Origin: Flavobacterium sp. KACC 22761
Lineage (GTDB): Bacteria; Bacteroidota; Bacteroidia; Flavobacteriales; Flavobacteriaceae
Assembly: GCF_034058155.1 (NCBI RefSeq)
Contig: NZ_CP139148.1
Coordinates: forward strand, 3,844,001-3,908,000
DNA length: 64,000 nt
Direction of reading: 5' to 3'
This document shows, in pieces, positions 1 to 9,647 of the stretch (position 1 is the stretch's first letter; each line of letters opens with the position of its first letter). Made by a program: the position numbers and the translations under genes. Under the pieces are notes generated by a model that did not search any database, was not told where the DNA came from, and saw only the letters and a program-made list of their open reading frames with translations.

Positions 1-94
1 ATGTAAATATATACACTTATGCAATTTAGTGCTATTTTAAAGAAAAAAAATTAAAGCAAAAATGATTCAAAGCCTTCGTATTTAGTAGCATAAA

Positions 95-272
95 TAAAAA
101 ATGGCGCCAATTGTCTTCAATTGACGCCATTTGGCTTTTGTGACGGGGACAGGACAAATTACAACATCATTTTTGGATGATTTGAAGAAATTGGCTTTCT
201 ATATGTAGTGTCTGTCTTCCATTGGCTTTCTGCATTTGGTTTAGATGTCCTGTTGGGGATTGATGCAAAAAT
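95..272. repeat. Family-A intergenic repeat, copy 1
   Basis: First of four long copies of a ~175-base element. It opens with a 14-bp-arm hairpin (100-131, loop TCTT; one arm base differs from the other copies, giving a G/A mismatch), then a block with GTGACGGGGACAGGACA, an ATCAT/ATGAT small hairpin, TGTCTGTCTTCC, and ends with GATGTCCTGTTGGGGATTGAT. GACAGGACA near the left and TGTCCTGT near the right are inverted, so the body can fold back on itself. Read on the minus strand the hairpin is followed by a T-run and looks like an intrinsic terminator. The other copies start at 3,907, 7,787 and 10,967; a short version lies next to tRNA-Arg at 19,084. Confidence 0.9.
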
Positions 273-867
273 TATAAAAACTCAATTGGTTCATGCTGTA
301 AACTAACATACAATTCTACAAATATTAGGGAGGATTTGCGAAAGATTGTTATACTTTACTGTAGAGTTGTCTTTCTTTGGCTCTACGAATTACTGTCTGG
401 AGTTTAAAAATAAATCTTTTTATTTTTTTATATGGTTGGATAAGTCTTCCTTATATCTTATCCAGAAGAAGTAGTTGAATGGTTAGCTAAACTTATTTAA
501 TATTGTCATTAAAATTTTATGGTATAATAGTATCAAGTCGAGAGCAAAAATTGCCATGAGTTGGCATAAGTAGAAAACGATACTTAGACCCAATCTTGAG
601 AGTTAAAGTTGTTGATGTTTAAATACTTGTGTCTAAAATGAATAAAATTAAAAAAAATATTGTAGCTTTAAACTGTATAAAAATGGATATTGTTTATTTC
701 TTATTACAGCATATAAGGTTTCGCCAACATCACTGACAGACTTTAACATCTTGCACTTTGGATTTCTATTCATTTTGACATTTTACTAAATATATTTACG
801 TAAATAGTGAAGGAGAAATGATAAAATATGAAATAATAAAATTTGTAACCACTAATAAATTGCTATT
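273..867. other. Intergenic region without a recognised gene
   Basis: About 600 bases between repeat copy 1 and the first lipoprotein gene. No open frame here looks coding. The only clear structure is a pair of perfect 8-base inverted arms, TGGATAAG at 437-444 and CTTATCCA at 457-464, with no T-run after it. The promoter of the gene at 868 should lie here but I cannot place it on a good TAnnTTTG match. Confidence 0.6.
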
Positions 868-2319
868 ATGAAAAACAAGTTTATTCTTTTACTATTAATT
901 TTGTTAAGCTCAGCCTGCACCAAAAAGACCACAGTAAATGAGTCCGAGAACACAACTGCAAGTGACACTGCAATTTCCAATTTTAAGCCCGCAAATATTC
1001 AGGAACAGATTCTATATCAGCGCGGAATAGAAGCTGCTATTTGGGGCATGCCGGCAGTAAATTTTCAGCTGATGGCTGATGCTTTTTTTAAAATCAATGG
1101 AAAAGACAATCAGGTCGTAATCTGGCCAAAACTGTTGGACTGGAAAAATCAGACTTTGACTCCAAATCCGGACGTGATTTATTTAATGCCCTTTTTCAAT
1201 ACAGAAAAAACAGGACCAGTTGTGCTTGAAATTCCGCCTGCAGATGGTGGCGTATTTAATGGAAGCATTATGACCTATTGGCAGAATTCTCTTGAAGATG
1301 TTGGTCCCGGAGGAGTTGATAAAGGCAAGGGAGGGAAATACTTATTTCTTCCTCCAGGCTATGATAGGGGTAAAATCCCGTCGGGGTATATCCCATTACA
1401 GTCAGATACTTATAGAGGTTATGCGCTGTTGAGATCCGTTTTGAAGAGCGGCAGTGCTGAGGATGTAGCCGCTGCTGTTGAGTATTCCAAACGTATAAAG
1501 GTTTATCCGTTAAGTGAGGCTTCAAAAAATCCAGCGACTGTTTTTGTGGATGCCAGCGAAAAAGTCTTTGACTCAGCTATTCCATATGATATCAGTTTTT
1601 ATGAATCCTTAAACAGAATTGTACAATCTGAGCCTTGGCTGGAAAGGGACAGGGCCCAGATTGATATTCTAAAAACGGTTGGCATACAACGAGGAAAATC
1701 TTTTAATCCTGATGCTAGAACTAAAGAGATTCTTACAGCATCAGTGAAGGCAGCGAGAGAATGGCTGAATGTCAATCTTGAGGCTATGCCTCCTTTTTAT
1801 AGAGATACACACTGGGTTTTTCCTGCGACGAAAGATTTTGCTGATAATATTAAAAATAACTATGATGTTGCTGAATCCTATCCAGTAGACAACAGGGGCC
1901 TTGTATATATGATCATTTTTTTCAGTGCCAAGCATATTGGAGAATCCCAGTATTATCTGATACAGATTGTCGATAAGCAGGGAAATGTTTTAGATGGAAA
2001 AAGTTCTTATAAACTCCACGTGCCTGCCAATGTGCCGGTAAAACAATATTGGTCAATGACGGTTTACAATCGTGAAACCCATACTTTCATTAAAAATGCC
2101 AAGCGTGTAGGTCGCTCTTCACAGAGTCCCGGGCTTAAAACCAACAGCGACGGTTCTGTAGACCTTTATTTTGGCCCAGAAGCGCCTGAATCCGGCGAAT
2201 CGAATTGGATTCCAACGGATCCTAAAGGAAAATTTGAAATTTTAGCACGTTTTTACGGTCCTACTCCGAAGCTGTATGATCAGAGCTGGAAATTAAATGA
2301 CGTTGAAAAAATCAAATAA
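868..2319 (+). CDS. DUF1254/DUF1214 lipoprotein (first of a tandem pair)
   Basis: A 483-residue predicted lipoprotein: a hydrophobic leader ends in the lipobox SSAC (Cys17), so it is probably anchored in an envelope membrane. An N-terminal DUF1254 region (about 50-190, with GMPAVNFQLM and the conserved-looking TPNPDVIY) is followed by a C-terminal DUF1214 region (about 370-480, with YWSMTVYN and the closing ARFYGPTP). These two domains commonly occur together; their biochemical role is unknown to me. It lies 29 bases before a second gene of the same family, so the two are probably co-transcribed paralogues. Base composition is richer in G+C than the flanking spacers. Confidence 0.9.
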   Translation: MKNKFILLLLILLSSACTKKTTVNESENTTASDTAISNFKPANIQEQILYQRGIEAAIWGMPAVNFQLMADAFFKINGKDNQVVIWPKLLDWKNQTLTPNPDVIYLMPFFNTEKTGPVVLEIPPADGGVFNGSIMTYWQNSLEDVGPGGVDKGKGGKYLFLPPGYDRGKIPSGYIPLQSDTYRGYALLRSVLKSGSAEDVAAAVEYSKRIKVYPLSEASKNPATVFVDASEKVFDSAIPYDISFYESLNRIVQSEPWLERDRAQIDILKTVGIQRGKSFNPDARTKEILTASVKAAREWLNVNLEAMPPFYRDTHWVFPATKDFADNIKNNYDVAESYPVDNRGLVYMIIFFSAKHIGESQYYLIQIVDKQGNVLDGKSSYKLHVPANVPVKQYWSMTVYNRETHTFIKNAKRVGRSSQSPGLKTNSDGSVDLYFGPEAPESGESNWIPTDPKGKFEILARFYGPTPKLYDQSWKLNDVEKIK

Positions 2320-2348
2320 TTAAGGGGTTATTTTTTAAAATTTTAAGG

Positions 2349-3842
2349 ATGAAGAATAAACTGATTTTGATGATTGCAATTCTTGCACTGGCATCCTGCA
2401 ATCAGAATAAAGGCGATAAAAATGGAGCATTATCTTCTGAAGAAACTAATGCTGATACTGAAGGCAAATTTTCAGATTCACTGCCTCCTGGCCCAGATGT
2501 AAATGTGAAGATTACAGAATCTTATGCAAGACTGGTCGCAAGAGATGCCTATTTCTGGGCATGGCCGATGGAAAACATCTATAACCGCCGCCTTGCTTTC
2601 AAGCAGTCGCCTAAAGTCGGCCTTATGAATGGCGTACTGCCATTTGCGCCATTAAATTCTTTGGCAATGCTTCATGATTATATCAAGCCTGAGCAGCGCT
2701 GGGTAGCCTGTCCGAATCAGGATGTGGTTTATGGAGCGGCCATTGCCGCCCTTGATGAAACTCCGGTTGTAATTCAGGTTCCGGATTTCGGCGAGCGCTT
2801 CTGGGTATATCAGGTGGTGGATCTGCGCACAGATGCTTTTGCGCAGCTTGGGAAGATGTATGGCACGAAGCCTGGGTTTTACATGCTGGCGGGTCCCCAA
2901 TGGAAAGGAAAGGTGCCTAAAGGAATCACTAAAGTATTCTATAGCAAGACAGGAACAGCCTTTATTGTACCTAGAGTTTTTCAGGATGATACGCCCTCAG
3001 ATAAAAATGCAGTCCAGGCCATAATTAATTCTATTGATGTCTATGCGCTGGATAAATTTGACGGAAAAATGAAACAGCAGGACTGGAGCAGGCTTCCATC
3101 CTTAGGTTCGCCGACAAAAGATGGCGGATCTGAAGAAACGAAATGGGTCTTTCCGGATACCTTTTTCGACCAGCTTGCTGTGGTATTGAAAGACGCACCT
3201 CCATTACCCGGCGAGGAAGCTCGTTACGCACAGGTACTGGCTGTAATCGAAGCGGCAAAGAAAGATCCTGCATTGAAAAAAGCGATGATTGAGGAAGCCC
3301 ATAAGGCAGACAAGGAACTGGTTGATCCATTGCTGCAATTCCGCAATTGGGGAATACCTCTTGCAGGGAACTGGACCACTGCCGATAACTGTGCTGCTTT
3401 CGGAACGGATTATTTCACACGTACAGCCATAGCAAAATCCAATATACTGGTAAATGCAGGAAAGGAAACAAAATATTTTTATCAGGATCTCGATTCAAAA
3501 GGAGTTAGACTGAATGGTTCTAAACAGTATACCCTGACATTTGCAAAAGGCAACCTCCCGCCTGTAGACGGCTTCTGGTCCCTCACGCTTTATGACGAGT
3601 ATCACTTTTTCTATCCCAATGCCATAAAACGCTATTCGGTTGGAACCAAAAACAGGGATTTAAAGTATAATGCCGATGGCTCGCTTACCTTATACGTGCA
3701 GCATGCGGAGCCGCAAGGGGACAAAAAATCCAATTGGCTGCCAAGCCCTGCAGATGATTTCTGTTTATATTTCAGATGCTACGGCCCAAAGCAGTCCGTT
3801 ATTAAAAATCAATGGACGCCTCCGTCTGTAGTAAAAATTTAA
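2349..3842 (+). CDS. DUF1254/DUF1214 lipoprotein (second of a tandem pair)
   Basis: A 497-residue lipoprotein with leader and lipobox LASC (Cys17). DUF1254 covers roughly residues 60-200 (AYFWAWPMENIYNRR, CPNQDVVYGAA) and DUF1214 the last ~110 residues (GFWSLTLYDEYHFFYPN, YFRCYGPK). It shares domain order with the upstream gene but the sequence is clearly diverged, so the pair is an old duplication or two separately acquired members. In this family a two-gene arrangement may mean the proteins act together; that is inference. Repeat copy 2 begins about 65 bases after its stop codon. Confidence 0.9.
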   Translation: MKNKLILMIAILALASCNQNKGDKNGALSSEETNADTEGKFSDSLPPGPDVNVKITESYARLVARDAYFWAWPMENIYNRRLAFKQSPKVGLMNGVLPFAPLNSLAMLHDYIKPEQRWVACPNQDVVYGAAIAALDETPVVIQVPDFGERFWVYQVVDLRTDAFAQLGKMYGTKPGFYMLAGPQWKGKVPKGITKVFYSKTGTAFIVPRVFQDDTPSDKNAVQAIINSIDVYALDKFDGKMKQQDWSRLPSLGSPTKDGGSEETKWVFPDTFFDQLAVVLKDAPPLPGEEARYAQVLAVIEAAKKDPALKKAMIEEAHKADKELVDPLLQFRNWGIPLAGNWTTADNCAAFGTDYFTRTAIAKSNILVNAGKETKYFYQDLDSKGVRLNGSKQYTLTFAKGNLPPVDGFWSLTLYDEYHFFYPNAIKRYSVGTKNRDLKYNADGSLTLYVQHAEPQGDKKSNWLPSPADDFCLYFRCYGPKQSVIKNQWTPPSVVKI

Positions 3843-3906
3843 TTTCAGTCAAAAAGAGAAAGTAAAGGAAAAAATTATTTTAAGTTGATTATATAGTAAA
3901 AATAAA

Positions 3907-4084
3907 TAAAAAATGGCGCCAATTGTCTTCAATTGGCGCCATTTGGCGTTGTGACGGGGACAGGACAAATTACAACATCATTTTTGGATGATTTGAAGAG
4001 ATTGGCTTACTATATGTAGTGTCTGTCTTCCATTGGCTATGTAAATTTGGTTTAGATGTCCTGTTGGGGATTGATGTAAAAATC
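3907..4084. repeat. Family-A intergenic repeat, copy 2
   Basis: Nearly identical to copy 1 across its whole length and in the same orientation. The hairpin at 3,912-3,943 is a perfect 14-bp palindrome with a TCTT loop. The body again carries GTGACGGGGACAGGACA at the left and GATGTCCTGTTGGGGATTGAT at the right. It lies directly after the tandem DUF1254 genes. Confidence 0.9.
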
Positions 4085-4334
4085 TGTTTAATTCCAAAAT
4101 AATTCGTAGATAAATATTCTAAGATAATTGTTTATTTAAAAATAGACACATGGAAAATTTATAGCAAAAAGAAATCAAGTATAATTGGGCAAAAAAACAA
4201 ATGGTTACAATTATCTCAGTAGACTTAATTTAAGAGAAAAGGCAATTAGTGATTCTTTGTCAGTTGATAAAATTCCTAACTTCGTTTTTATTATAATTGC
4301 AAAACCAAAATTTGTAAAAAAACTGACTGTAATA

Positions 4335-4781
4335 ATGACTTCGAAATTTATTTTATTTTTTATTTTAACATTAACAACTTGTTTTAGCCAAAATATTACG
4401 GATCCTTTGCCAACCGCTGAAAAAGAACTTAATGAATGCATTAAAGCCAATAGCAAGGAAGAGTTAAATTGCAGAAAAGAATACTATCATGAACTTCAGT
4501 TCTGGGAAACAGAAGTTTTTAATGCTGTTTTAGAAATTGTTTATGGAAATAGAACTGAAGAAGAAAGAGCAGCATTTGAAAAAAAACAAGCGGAATGGAA
4601 AGAGACAACATATTATTATTTTGCAAAGACCATGAAGGAGTTTCAAGTGAAGCATCCTGGTAAATTTGTGTGGGATAATGATTCTGCTTTAAAACTCGAT
4701 GCCAGAATCTTTTATCAAAAAAATGCCAAATATTATACAGATAGGATTTCTTATTTATTAAGTTTAGTAAAAAAGAAATAA
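4335..4781 (+). CDS. Small secreted protein, possibly DUF1311 (LprI)-like
   Basis: The reading frame is open from 4,185, but the start at 4,335 is preferred because it places a clean signal peptide (MTSKFILFFILTLTTCFSQ) at the N terminus, giving 148 residues. The mature part is highly charged and helical, with two cysteines (ELNECI and LNCRKE) spaced about as in DUF1311/lysozyme-inhibitor LprI-like proteins, followed by a Glu/Lys-rich stretch. The family match is weak, so function is left open. It stands alone upstream of the leucine-rich-repeat gene. Confidence 0.65.
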   Translation: MTSKFILFFILTLTTCFSQNITDPLPTAEKELNECIKANSKEELNCRKEYYHELQFWETEVFNAVLEIVYGNRTEEERAAFEKKQAEWKETTYYYFAKTMKEFQVKHPGKFVWDNDSALKLDARIFYQKNAKYYTDRISYLLSLVKKK

Positions 4782-4823
4782 AGGTTGTCAGACAAAATTT
4801 ACTAATTTTAAAAAATAAAAAGG

Positions 4824-6113
4824 TTGTTAATTACAAATAGCTATTCATCAAAAAAGAGTAAAAAACAGAGAATTTATTTTACTGTATTCTCATTTATTTT
4901 GCCTTTTTTCAATACAATCTTGGCTCAAGATGCAAATAAATACACATTAATTCCTGATATTAATTTTGAAAAAGCTTTAAGGGATTCTGGTTATGATGAT
5001 GGTGTACCAGACGGAAAAGTTCTTACTGCTGATATTGCAAAAGTAACGGAACTTCATCTTAGAAATCGTGATATAAAAGATTTAACCGGTATAAATGATT
5101 TTGTTTCATTAAAGAAACTAATTTGTTTAGAAAATAAGCTAACCAAGTTGGATTTATCTGATAATTTGGCATTAACCACTTTGAATTGTGAAGAAAACAA
5201 ATTAACCATATTGAATATTAGCAGAAATGAAGCTCTGATATCTTTGAATTGTTCAAATAACAGGATAACTGCATTAGATTTAAAGCAAAGTGTGAAATTG
5301 ACATCTTTAAGTTGTGAGAGAAATCAATTAGATGAACTAGATGTTTCTAAAAATATAAGTTTGCGTGAATTGCGATGCGGAAAAAATAAATTAATTTCCT
5401 TAGATATAAGCAGAAATATAGTTTTAGCTAATTTTTACTGCAATACCAATCAGTTAAAGACATTAGATTTATCACATAATATTAATTTGATGTCATTCGG
5501 ATGTTCTGAAAATCAAATAACAGATATAGATCTTTCGGCAAATCTTTATTTGTCGAATTTTTCTTGTAGTAATAATCCATTGAACAAGTTAGATCTAACA
5601 CATAATATTTATTTGAGTTATTTAGTTTGTATGAATACGCCATTGACCAACTTGGATTTAAGCAAAAATATTGCTTTGAATAAAGCGTATTTAGACGAAA
5701 ATAAACTGAACTCTCTTGATGTCTCAAAAAATATAAATTTAACGTACTTGAGCTGCTATAAAAATCAGCTGGTTAGATTAAATGTATCCAACGCTCCATT
5801 AAACGAATTGGTTTGTTATAGCAACAAGTTGGTTGCCCTTGATGTAAGCCAAAATCCATTATTGCTCAGTTTGACTTGTTCAAACAATCAGTTGGTTAGT
5901 TTGGATATTTCGCAAAACCCGAAAATATATGCGCTCTATTGCAACTCAAATTCACTTACGAGTTTGAATATTAGTAATGGAAACAATCAAAACCTGAATT
6001 TTCATGCCTATTTTAATCCCAACCTTAAATGTATTCAAACGGACAAAAATATAGTTCCTCATTTTAACTGGCGGAAAGATGGAATCGCTAATTATAGCTC
6101 AAATTGTAAATAA
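4824..6113 (+). CDS. Secreted leucine-rich-repeat protein
   Basis: A 429-residue protein made almost wholly of ~21-residue leucine-rich repeats of the form LxxLxCxxNxLxxLDxSxN, about 15 of them from residue ~75 to ~400. A hydrophobic leader ending FNTILAQ is a probable signal peptide. No in-frame ATG precedes the leader, so the start is taken as TTG at 4,824; this is the least certain part. The C-terminal cap (CIQTDKN...FNWRKD...YSSNC) is the usual end of flavobacterial proteins of this type. No type IX secretion sorting domain is visible. Such proteins usually bind other proteins or surfaces; the partner is unknown. Confidence 0.85.
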   Translation: MLITNSYSSKKSKKQRIYFTVFSFILPFFNTILAQDANKYTLIPDINFEKALRDSGYDDGVPDGKVLTADIAKVTELHLRNRDIKDLTGINDFVSLKKLICLENKLTKLDLSDNLALTTLNCEENKLTILNISRNEALISLNCSNNRITALDLKQSVKLTSLSCERNQLDELDVSKNISLRELRCGKNKLISLDISRNIVLANFYCNTNQLKTLDLSHNINLMSFGCSENQITDIDLSANLYLSNFSCSNNPLNKLDLTHNIYLSYLVCMNTPLTNLDLSKNIALNKAYLDENKLNSLDVSKNINLTYLSCYKNQLVRLNVSNAPLNELVCYSNKLVALDVSQNPLLLSLTCSNNQLVSLDISQNPKIYALYCNSNSLTSLNISNGNNQNLNFHAYFNPNLKCIQTDKNIVPHFNWRKDGIANYSSNCK

Positions 6114-6184
6114 ATAACTTATTAAGTAAGAAATTTACGAATTTTTTAGTTTTTGAATTAACACTTTGTCACAATAAATATATT

Positions 6185-7282
6185 ATGAAAATTAAAAATA
6201 TAGTAATACTAATTTTAATATTGCCTTTTTTTTCTTTTAAGTCATTTGCAAATAAGAGAGAAGGAAAAATAACGGCTGACCTTTCTCCAATTAAAAATTA
6301 TTTTGATCATGTCGTAATAAAAATGACAGGCTATGCAGAATTTGGAGATTCTGTCGAGACAATTGATACCATAAAGGCTATAGGAGGGAAATTTGAGTAT
6401 CATTTTTCTGTACCGGAAACAAGAATGACAACTATTGTGCTGTTAAAAAATAATGAAGAAATAACTGATCTTGCAGTCAAAGACGCAGCGCTTTCTGAGG
6501 AGTATGGCTATGATGGAGAGTTTTTAGTTGGAAACGAGGATATAAAACTCAGTTGTACCTATCCCGAGTGGCTTGGAATGCCTTATGTTCAAGTTTCCTC
6601 TATAGGTTTAAAAGAGCACAAGTTGTACAGTTGGTTGAATACACATGATTTAAATTATCACTATGTAAATAAAGATTTTATTAAAAAACATCCTGATAGT
6701 TACAGTGTATTGCAGGCCGTTTATTTTCAAAGAGGAAGTTTGCAAACGGATGATATCGCTAGCATGATCGAATTGTTTTCTGATGAATTGAAACATTCTG
6801 GAAGTTATGCTGCCATAAAAAAATACCTAAGTAAAATAAAAATGCTGCAAAAAGGTGAATTTGCAACAAGCTTTAATTGGTTTGATGTGAATGGGGTTGC
6901 ACATGATTTTAAATCGGTTTTAAATGGCAAAAAATACGTGCTAGTTGTTTTCTGGTCAAGTGATTGCGAGTCGTGCAGGTATGAGGTCAAATTTGCAAAA
7001 AATATAGAACAGCGATATGGAGATAAAGTCAGCATCGTTTATTTAAGTATTGACACTGATTTTCAAAAATGGAAACAAGCAGTTGAAGAAGAAAAAATGA
7101 CTTGGTATAATTTGTCAGGACTTCCAAACAGTAAAAAGACCGTCGCAGAAAATTATTATACTGATTACGCTCCAGAATTTCTATTACTTGACACCGAAGG
7201 AAAATCATTAATGCCGAATAGCTGCCATCTATTTTTTGAAATTGAAAGTTTCTTTAAAAACGAATTGAATCTTTCCAAATAG
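6185..7282 (+). CDS. TlpA/AhpC-like thiol-disulfide oxidoreductase with N-terminal extension
   Basis: A 365-residue exported protein. After a signal peptide (ends KSFAN), a ~200-residue N-terminal region resembles the DUF4369-type extension found on many Bacteroidota thioredoxin-like proteins. The C-terminal thioredoxin fold (about 225-360) carries VLVVFWSSDCESCRYEV with the redox pair Cys261/Cys264 (CxxC) and a YAPEFLLLD segment at the cis-proline position. It probably reduces or exchanges disulfides in periplasmic proteins, possibly in cytochrome c maturation or stress response. It follows the LRR gene by 71 bases and may share its transcript. Confidence 0.85.
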   Translation: MKIKNIVILILILPFFSFKSFANKREGKITADLSPIKNYFDHVVIKMTGYAEFGDSVETIDTIKAIGGKFEYHFSVPETRMTTIVLLKNNEEITDLAVKDAALSEEYGYDGEFLVGNEDIKLSCTYPEWLGMPYVQVSSIGLKEHKLYSWLNTHDLNYHYVNKDFIKKHPDSYSVLQAVYFQRGSLQTDDIASMIELFSDELKHSGSYAAIKKYLSKIKMLQKGEFATSFNWFDVNGVAHDFKSVLNGKKYVLVVFWSSDCESCRYEVKFAKNIEQRYGDKVSIVYLSIDTDFQKWKQAVEEEKMTWYNLSGLPNSKKTVAENYYTDYAPEFLLLDTEGKSLMPNSCHLFFEIESFFKNELNLSK

Positions 7283-7402
7283 ATATAGGAAATTAAAAAC
7301 TGGAATTAATTGTTTTTTTGCCTGATTAAGCAGCAAGCAGTAATCGAAGATTGGAGCTATTGAAATGCTATTTAAATTAGTGTAGGTATGCTTAAATGTT
7401 TT

Positions 7403-7484
7403 TTAGGAGCTCTTCCCGCTATACGTTTCAATCTTTTGTGCCAAACCCCGACACAAAAGGATTTTCACTGCTATCGGGGCTAGG
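7403..7484 (-). ncRNA. Flavo-1-like structured RNA element, copy 1
   Basis: On the minus strand the element begins CCTAGCCCCGATAGCAGTG, goes into a variable hairpin (TTTTGTG / CACAAAA arms), then ATAGCGGGAAGAGCTCCTAA. The outer parts can pair (AGCCC with GGGA.GAGCT). A second copy at 50,872 keeps the outer blocks but carries a completely different internal hairpin, which is what a conserved RNA structure would do. I recall the Flavo-1 RNA motif of flavobacteria having this form, but cannot verify the match here. Confidence 0.5.
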
Positions 7485-7662
7485 GTCGCTATGAAGTCCT
7501 GTTTCTTCTTTTGAGAACTGATAGTCCAACCCCATTGTTGCATTAAAAAATCATTGGCAATTCAATGCTGATTCGACAAGTTATTCTCCTGAAAGCAGAG
7601 TTTTTTTTTTTTTTGAAATAGAAGATACGGCAGAATCTTTCTGAGCCTTGCACTGATTTTTC

Positions 7663-7689
7663 AATTGTGCAAGTATCGCTTGCACAATT
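7663..7689. repeat. Perfect 11-base inverted repeat
   Basis: AATTGTGCAAG at 7,663-7,673 and its exact complement CTTGCACAATT at 7,679-7,689, loop TATCG. No T-run follows on either strand, so it is not an obvious terminator. It may be a mobile-element scar or a protein-binding site. Confidence 0.7.
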
Positions 7690-7786
7690 ACATGGTATCG
7701 CATTGGCCGCTTGGTTTATTTTTAGTTCTGATTTCTCTATAGAAAATGCACCCTAGATAGGTTAATAGCTTGATTAAAAACAATAA

Positions 7787-7968
7787 AAAAAAATGGCGCC
7801 AATTGTCTTAAATTGGCGCCATTTGGCTTTTGTGGTGACGGGGACAGGACAAATTTCAACATCATTTTTGGATGATTTGAAGATATTGGCTTACTATATG
7901 TAATGTCTGTCTTCCATTGGCTTTATGAATTTGGTTTGGATGTCCTATTAGGGATTGATCGAAAAATC
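7787..7968. repeat. Family-A intergenic repeat, copy 3
   Basis: Third long copy, same orientation. Hairpin at 7,792-7,823 with one change at the loop-closing position. A short insertion (TGTGGTGAC instead of TGTGAC) and several substitutions separate it from copies 1 and 2, and the right end reads GATGTCCTATTAGGGATTGAT. It lies 200 bases upstream of the AraC-type regulator. Confidence 0.9.
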
Positions 7969-8169
7969 TATTTGATTTCTCCAATGTTTTAAAAGAAAAT
8001 GATAATTTAATTTAGTTAAAACTTAAGCATAAAAATTTTGTAGCAAAAAAGCTGTTGGATTATATATAAACAGGAATTATGCAAATAAAGCAGTGTTAAC
8101 AGGGCAAGCTAGTATTATTATATAAAAATTTGATTATAAAAATAAAAAAATATATAATTTAGCAATACT

Positions 8170-8988
8170 ATGCATAATAATGACGAAATATTGAGTGGCA
8201 GAATACCAGTTCCTGATGAATTTCAAGAGGTGTTTTCTCATTTTTATTTTGCTGAAAACTATTCAGCTGCGACCATTACCAAGACGCTGATACCGTCATA
8301 CCAAACCATTATGATCTTCAGTTTTGGGTTAAATGCATATATCCACTCTGATGCTATTGAAAAAATTGAAGTCGACAAATGTATTGTGGTGGGGCCAATT
8401 AAAAAAGCCTTCGATTACTCGCTTCCCCCCGCAAACAAGATTTTGGTTGCCAATTTTAAAGATGATGCATTCTATCGTTTTTTTGGAGCTGCTGCCATAG
8501 CCGAGCATCTGCCTATTGATCCCAATTCGCTGCTGGAAGAGAACTGTTTTACAGCCTTGTGGCATAAGCTTGATGAGCTTAACGATAAAGAAAAACAAGT
8601 GCACTATATCCTAGAATTCTGCAGACCATATCTGAGAGCTCGCAACACTATAGCAGAACAGTTAATAGACCTTAAGGATACATCATACAATGCAATAAAA
8701 AAAGTCGCTGCGCACGAAAATCAGAGTGAGCGCACTATACAGCTCAACCACAAAAAGCATTTGGGCTATTCTGCCAAGGAGATAAGCCGTTACCAACGTT
8801 TTCTGAAAGCCATTAAGATGATACAAAATATCGCAAGCAAGGCAACTAAAGACGATTGGTTCGAAATTATTGATCAATGCGGTTATTACGACCAGAGCCA
8901 ATTGATCAACGATTTCAAGTATTATTTAAATTTAAGCCCTACCAAATACCTCAAATTGCAGCGCAGTATCTGCAATCCCATAAGCTAG
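8170..8988 (+). CDS. AraC-family transcriptional regulator
   Basis: A 272-residue one-component regulator. The N-terminal ~150 residues look like the beta-rich sensing domain (DUF6597-type) of Bacteroidota AraC proteins. The C-terminal half carries two helix-turn-helix units (about 170-265), with IKKVAAHENQSERTIQLNHKKHLG as first and CGYYDQSQLINDFKYYLNLSPTKYLK as second; the latter is the conserved AraC signature region. It is followed 72 bases later by a quinone reductase gene in the same direction, which is the likeliest target, as such regulator-reductase pairs often respond to electrophiles. Confidence 0.88.
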   Translation: MHNNDEILSGRIPVPDEFQEVFSHFYFAENYSAATITKTLIPSYQTIMIFSFGLNAYIHSDAIEKIEVDKCIVVGPIKKAFDYSLPPANKILVANFKDDAFYRFFGAAAIAEHLPIDPNSLLEENCFTALWHKLDELNDKEKQVHYILEFCRPYLRARNTIAEQLIDLKDTSYNAIKKVAAHENQSERTIQLNHKKHLGYSAKEISRYQRFLKAIKMIQNIASKATKDDWFEIIDQCGYYDQSQLINDFKYYLNLSPTKYLKLQRSICNPIS

Positions 8989-9060
8989 CTTTCGTTTTCT
9001 TCCAATTTTTCCCGATTTCTGCGATTTAAATTTGTCCTATCAATTTAAAATCACAGAAAG

Positions 9061-9624
9061 ATGAAACATTTAATTATTTATGCGCACCCAAATCCTTACA
9101 GCTTAAATGCACAATTCAAAAATGCATTGGCTAATCACCTTCATGATCATGAAGTAATCTTAAGAGACTTAAATGAACTTAATTTTAATCCCGTGCTATC
9201 ACTAGAAGATATGGCGGGCCAGAGAAAAGGAGAAGTTGCAGACGATGTAAAAGCAGAACAAGAGTTGATTATTTGGGCAGATTGCATCACATTTATATAT
9301 CCTATCTGGTGGACTGGCCTGCCTGCCATTATGAAAGGTTATGTTGACCGTGTTTTTAGCTATGGATTTGCCTATCGTTATGATCAGGGAATACAAAAGG
9401 GGCTACTTACAGGAAAAAAAGCGGTAATTATTAATACACATGGTAAATCACACGAGGAGTACAACGCAATCGGTATGGACAGAGCGTTGGAATTGACTTC
9501 TGATAAAGGCATTTATTCGTACTGTGGGTTTGAAATAAAAAAGCATCTCTTTTTTGACCGAGCGGATCGTGTGACACCAGAAATGGCTGAAAAATGGATT
9601 GATGAGATAGTCTCTGTATACTGA
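9061..9624 (+). CDS. NAD(P)H:quinone oxidoreductase, flavodoxin_2 family
   Basis: A 187-residue cytoplasmic flavoprotein of the NQO/MdaB type. The N terminus (HLIIYAHPNPYSLNAQF) is the FMN/FAD phosphate-binding start, and FIYPIWWTGLPAIMKGYVDRVF is the highly conserved flavin-contact segment of the family. The expected activity is two-electron reduction of quinones or similar compounds at the expense of NAD(P)H. It lies between the AraC regulator and the DUF2652 gene, only 23 bases from the latter. Confidence 0.88.
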   Translation: MKHLIIYAHPNPYSLNAQFKNALANHLHDHEVILRDLNELNFNPVLSLEDMAGQRKGEVADDVKAEQELIIWADCITFIYPIWWTGLPAIMKGYVDRVFSYGFAYRYDQGIQKGLLTGKKAVIINTHGKSHEEYNAIGMDRALELTSDKGIYSYCGFEIKKHLFFDRADRVTPEMAEKWIDEIVSVY

Positions 9625-9647
9625 ACAACTAAAAAAAAAAAGAGGTT

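Larger units (their letters stand above)
7283..7786. other. Intergenic region with structured repeats
   Basis: No coding frame is supported. It contains a Flavo-1-like element on the minus strand (7,403-7,484), a run of about 15 T at ~7,602-7,616, and a perfect 11-base inverted repeat (7,663-7,689). The left part looks like degraded sequence. Confidence 0.6.

Noticed and set aside
95..272. The repeat body as a complete tRNA or tmRNA gene
   Set aside because: Only a T-arm/acceptor-like 3' part is similar; there is no matching 5' acceptor strand about 75 bases away and no anticodon arm.
4185..4334. The longer start (4,185) of the small secreted protein
   Set aside because: It would bury the signal peptide 50 residues inside the protein; the start at 4,335 gives a normal exported protein.
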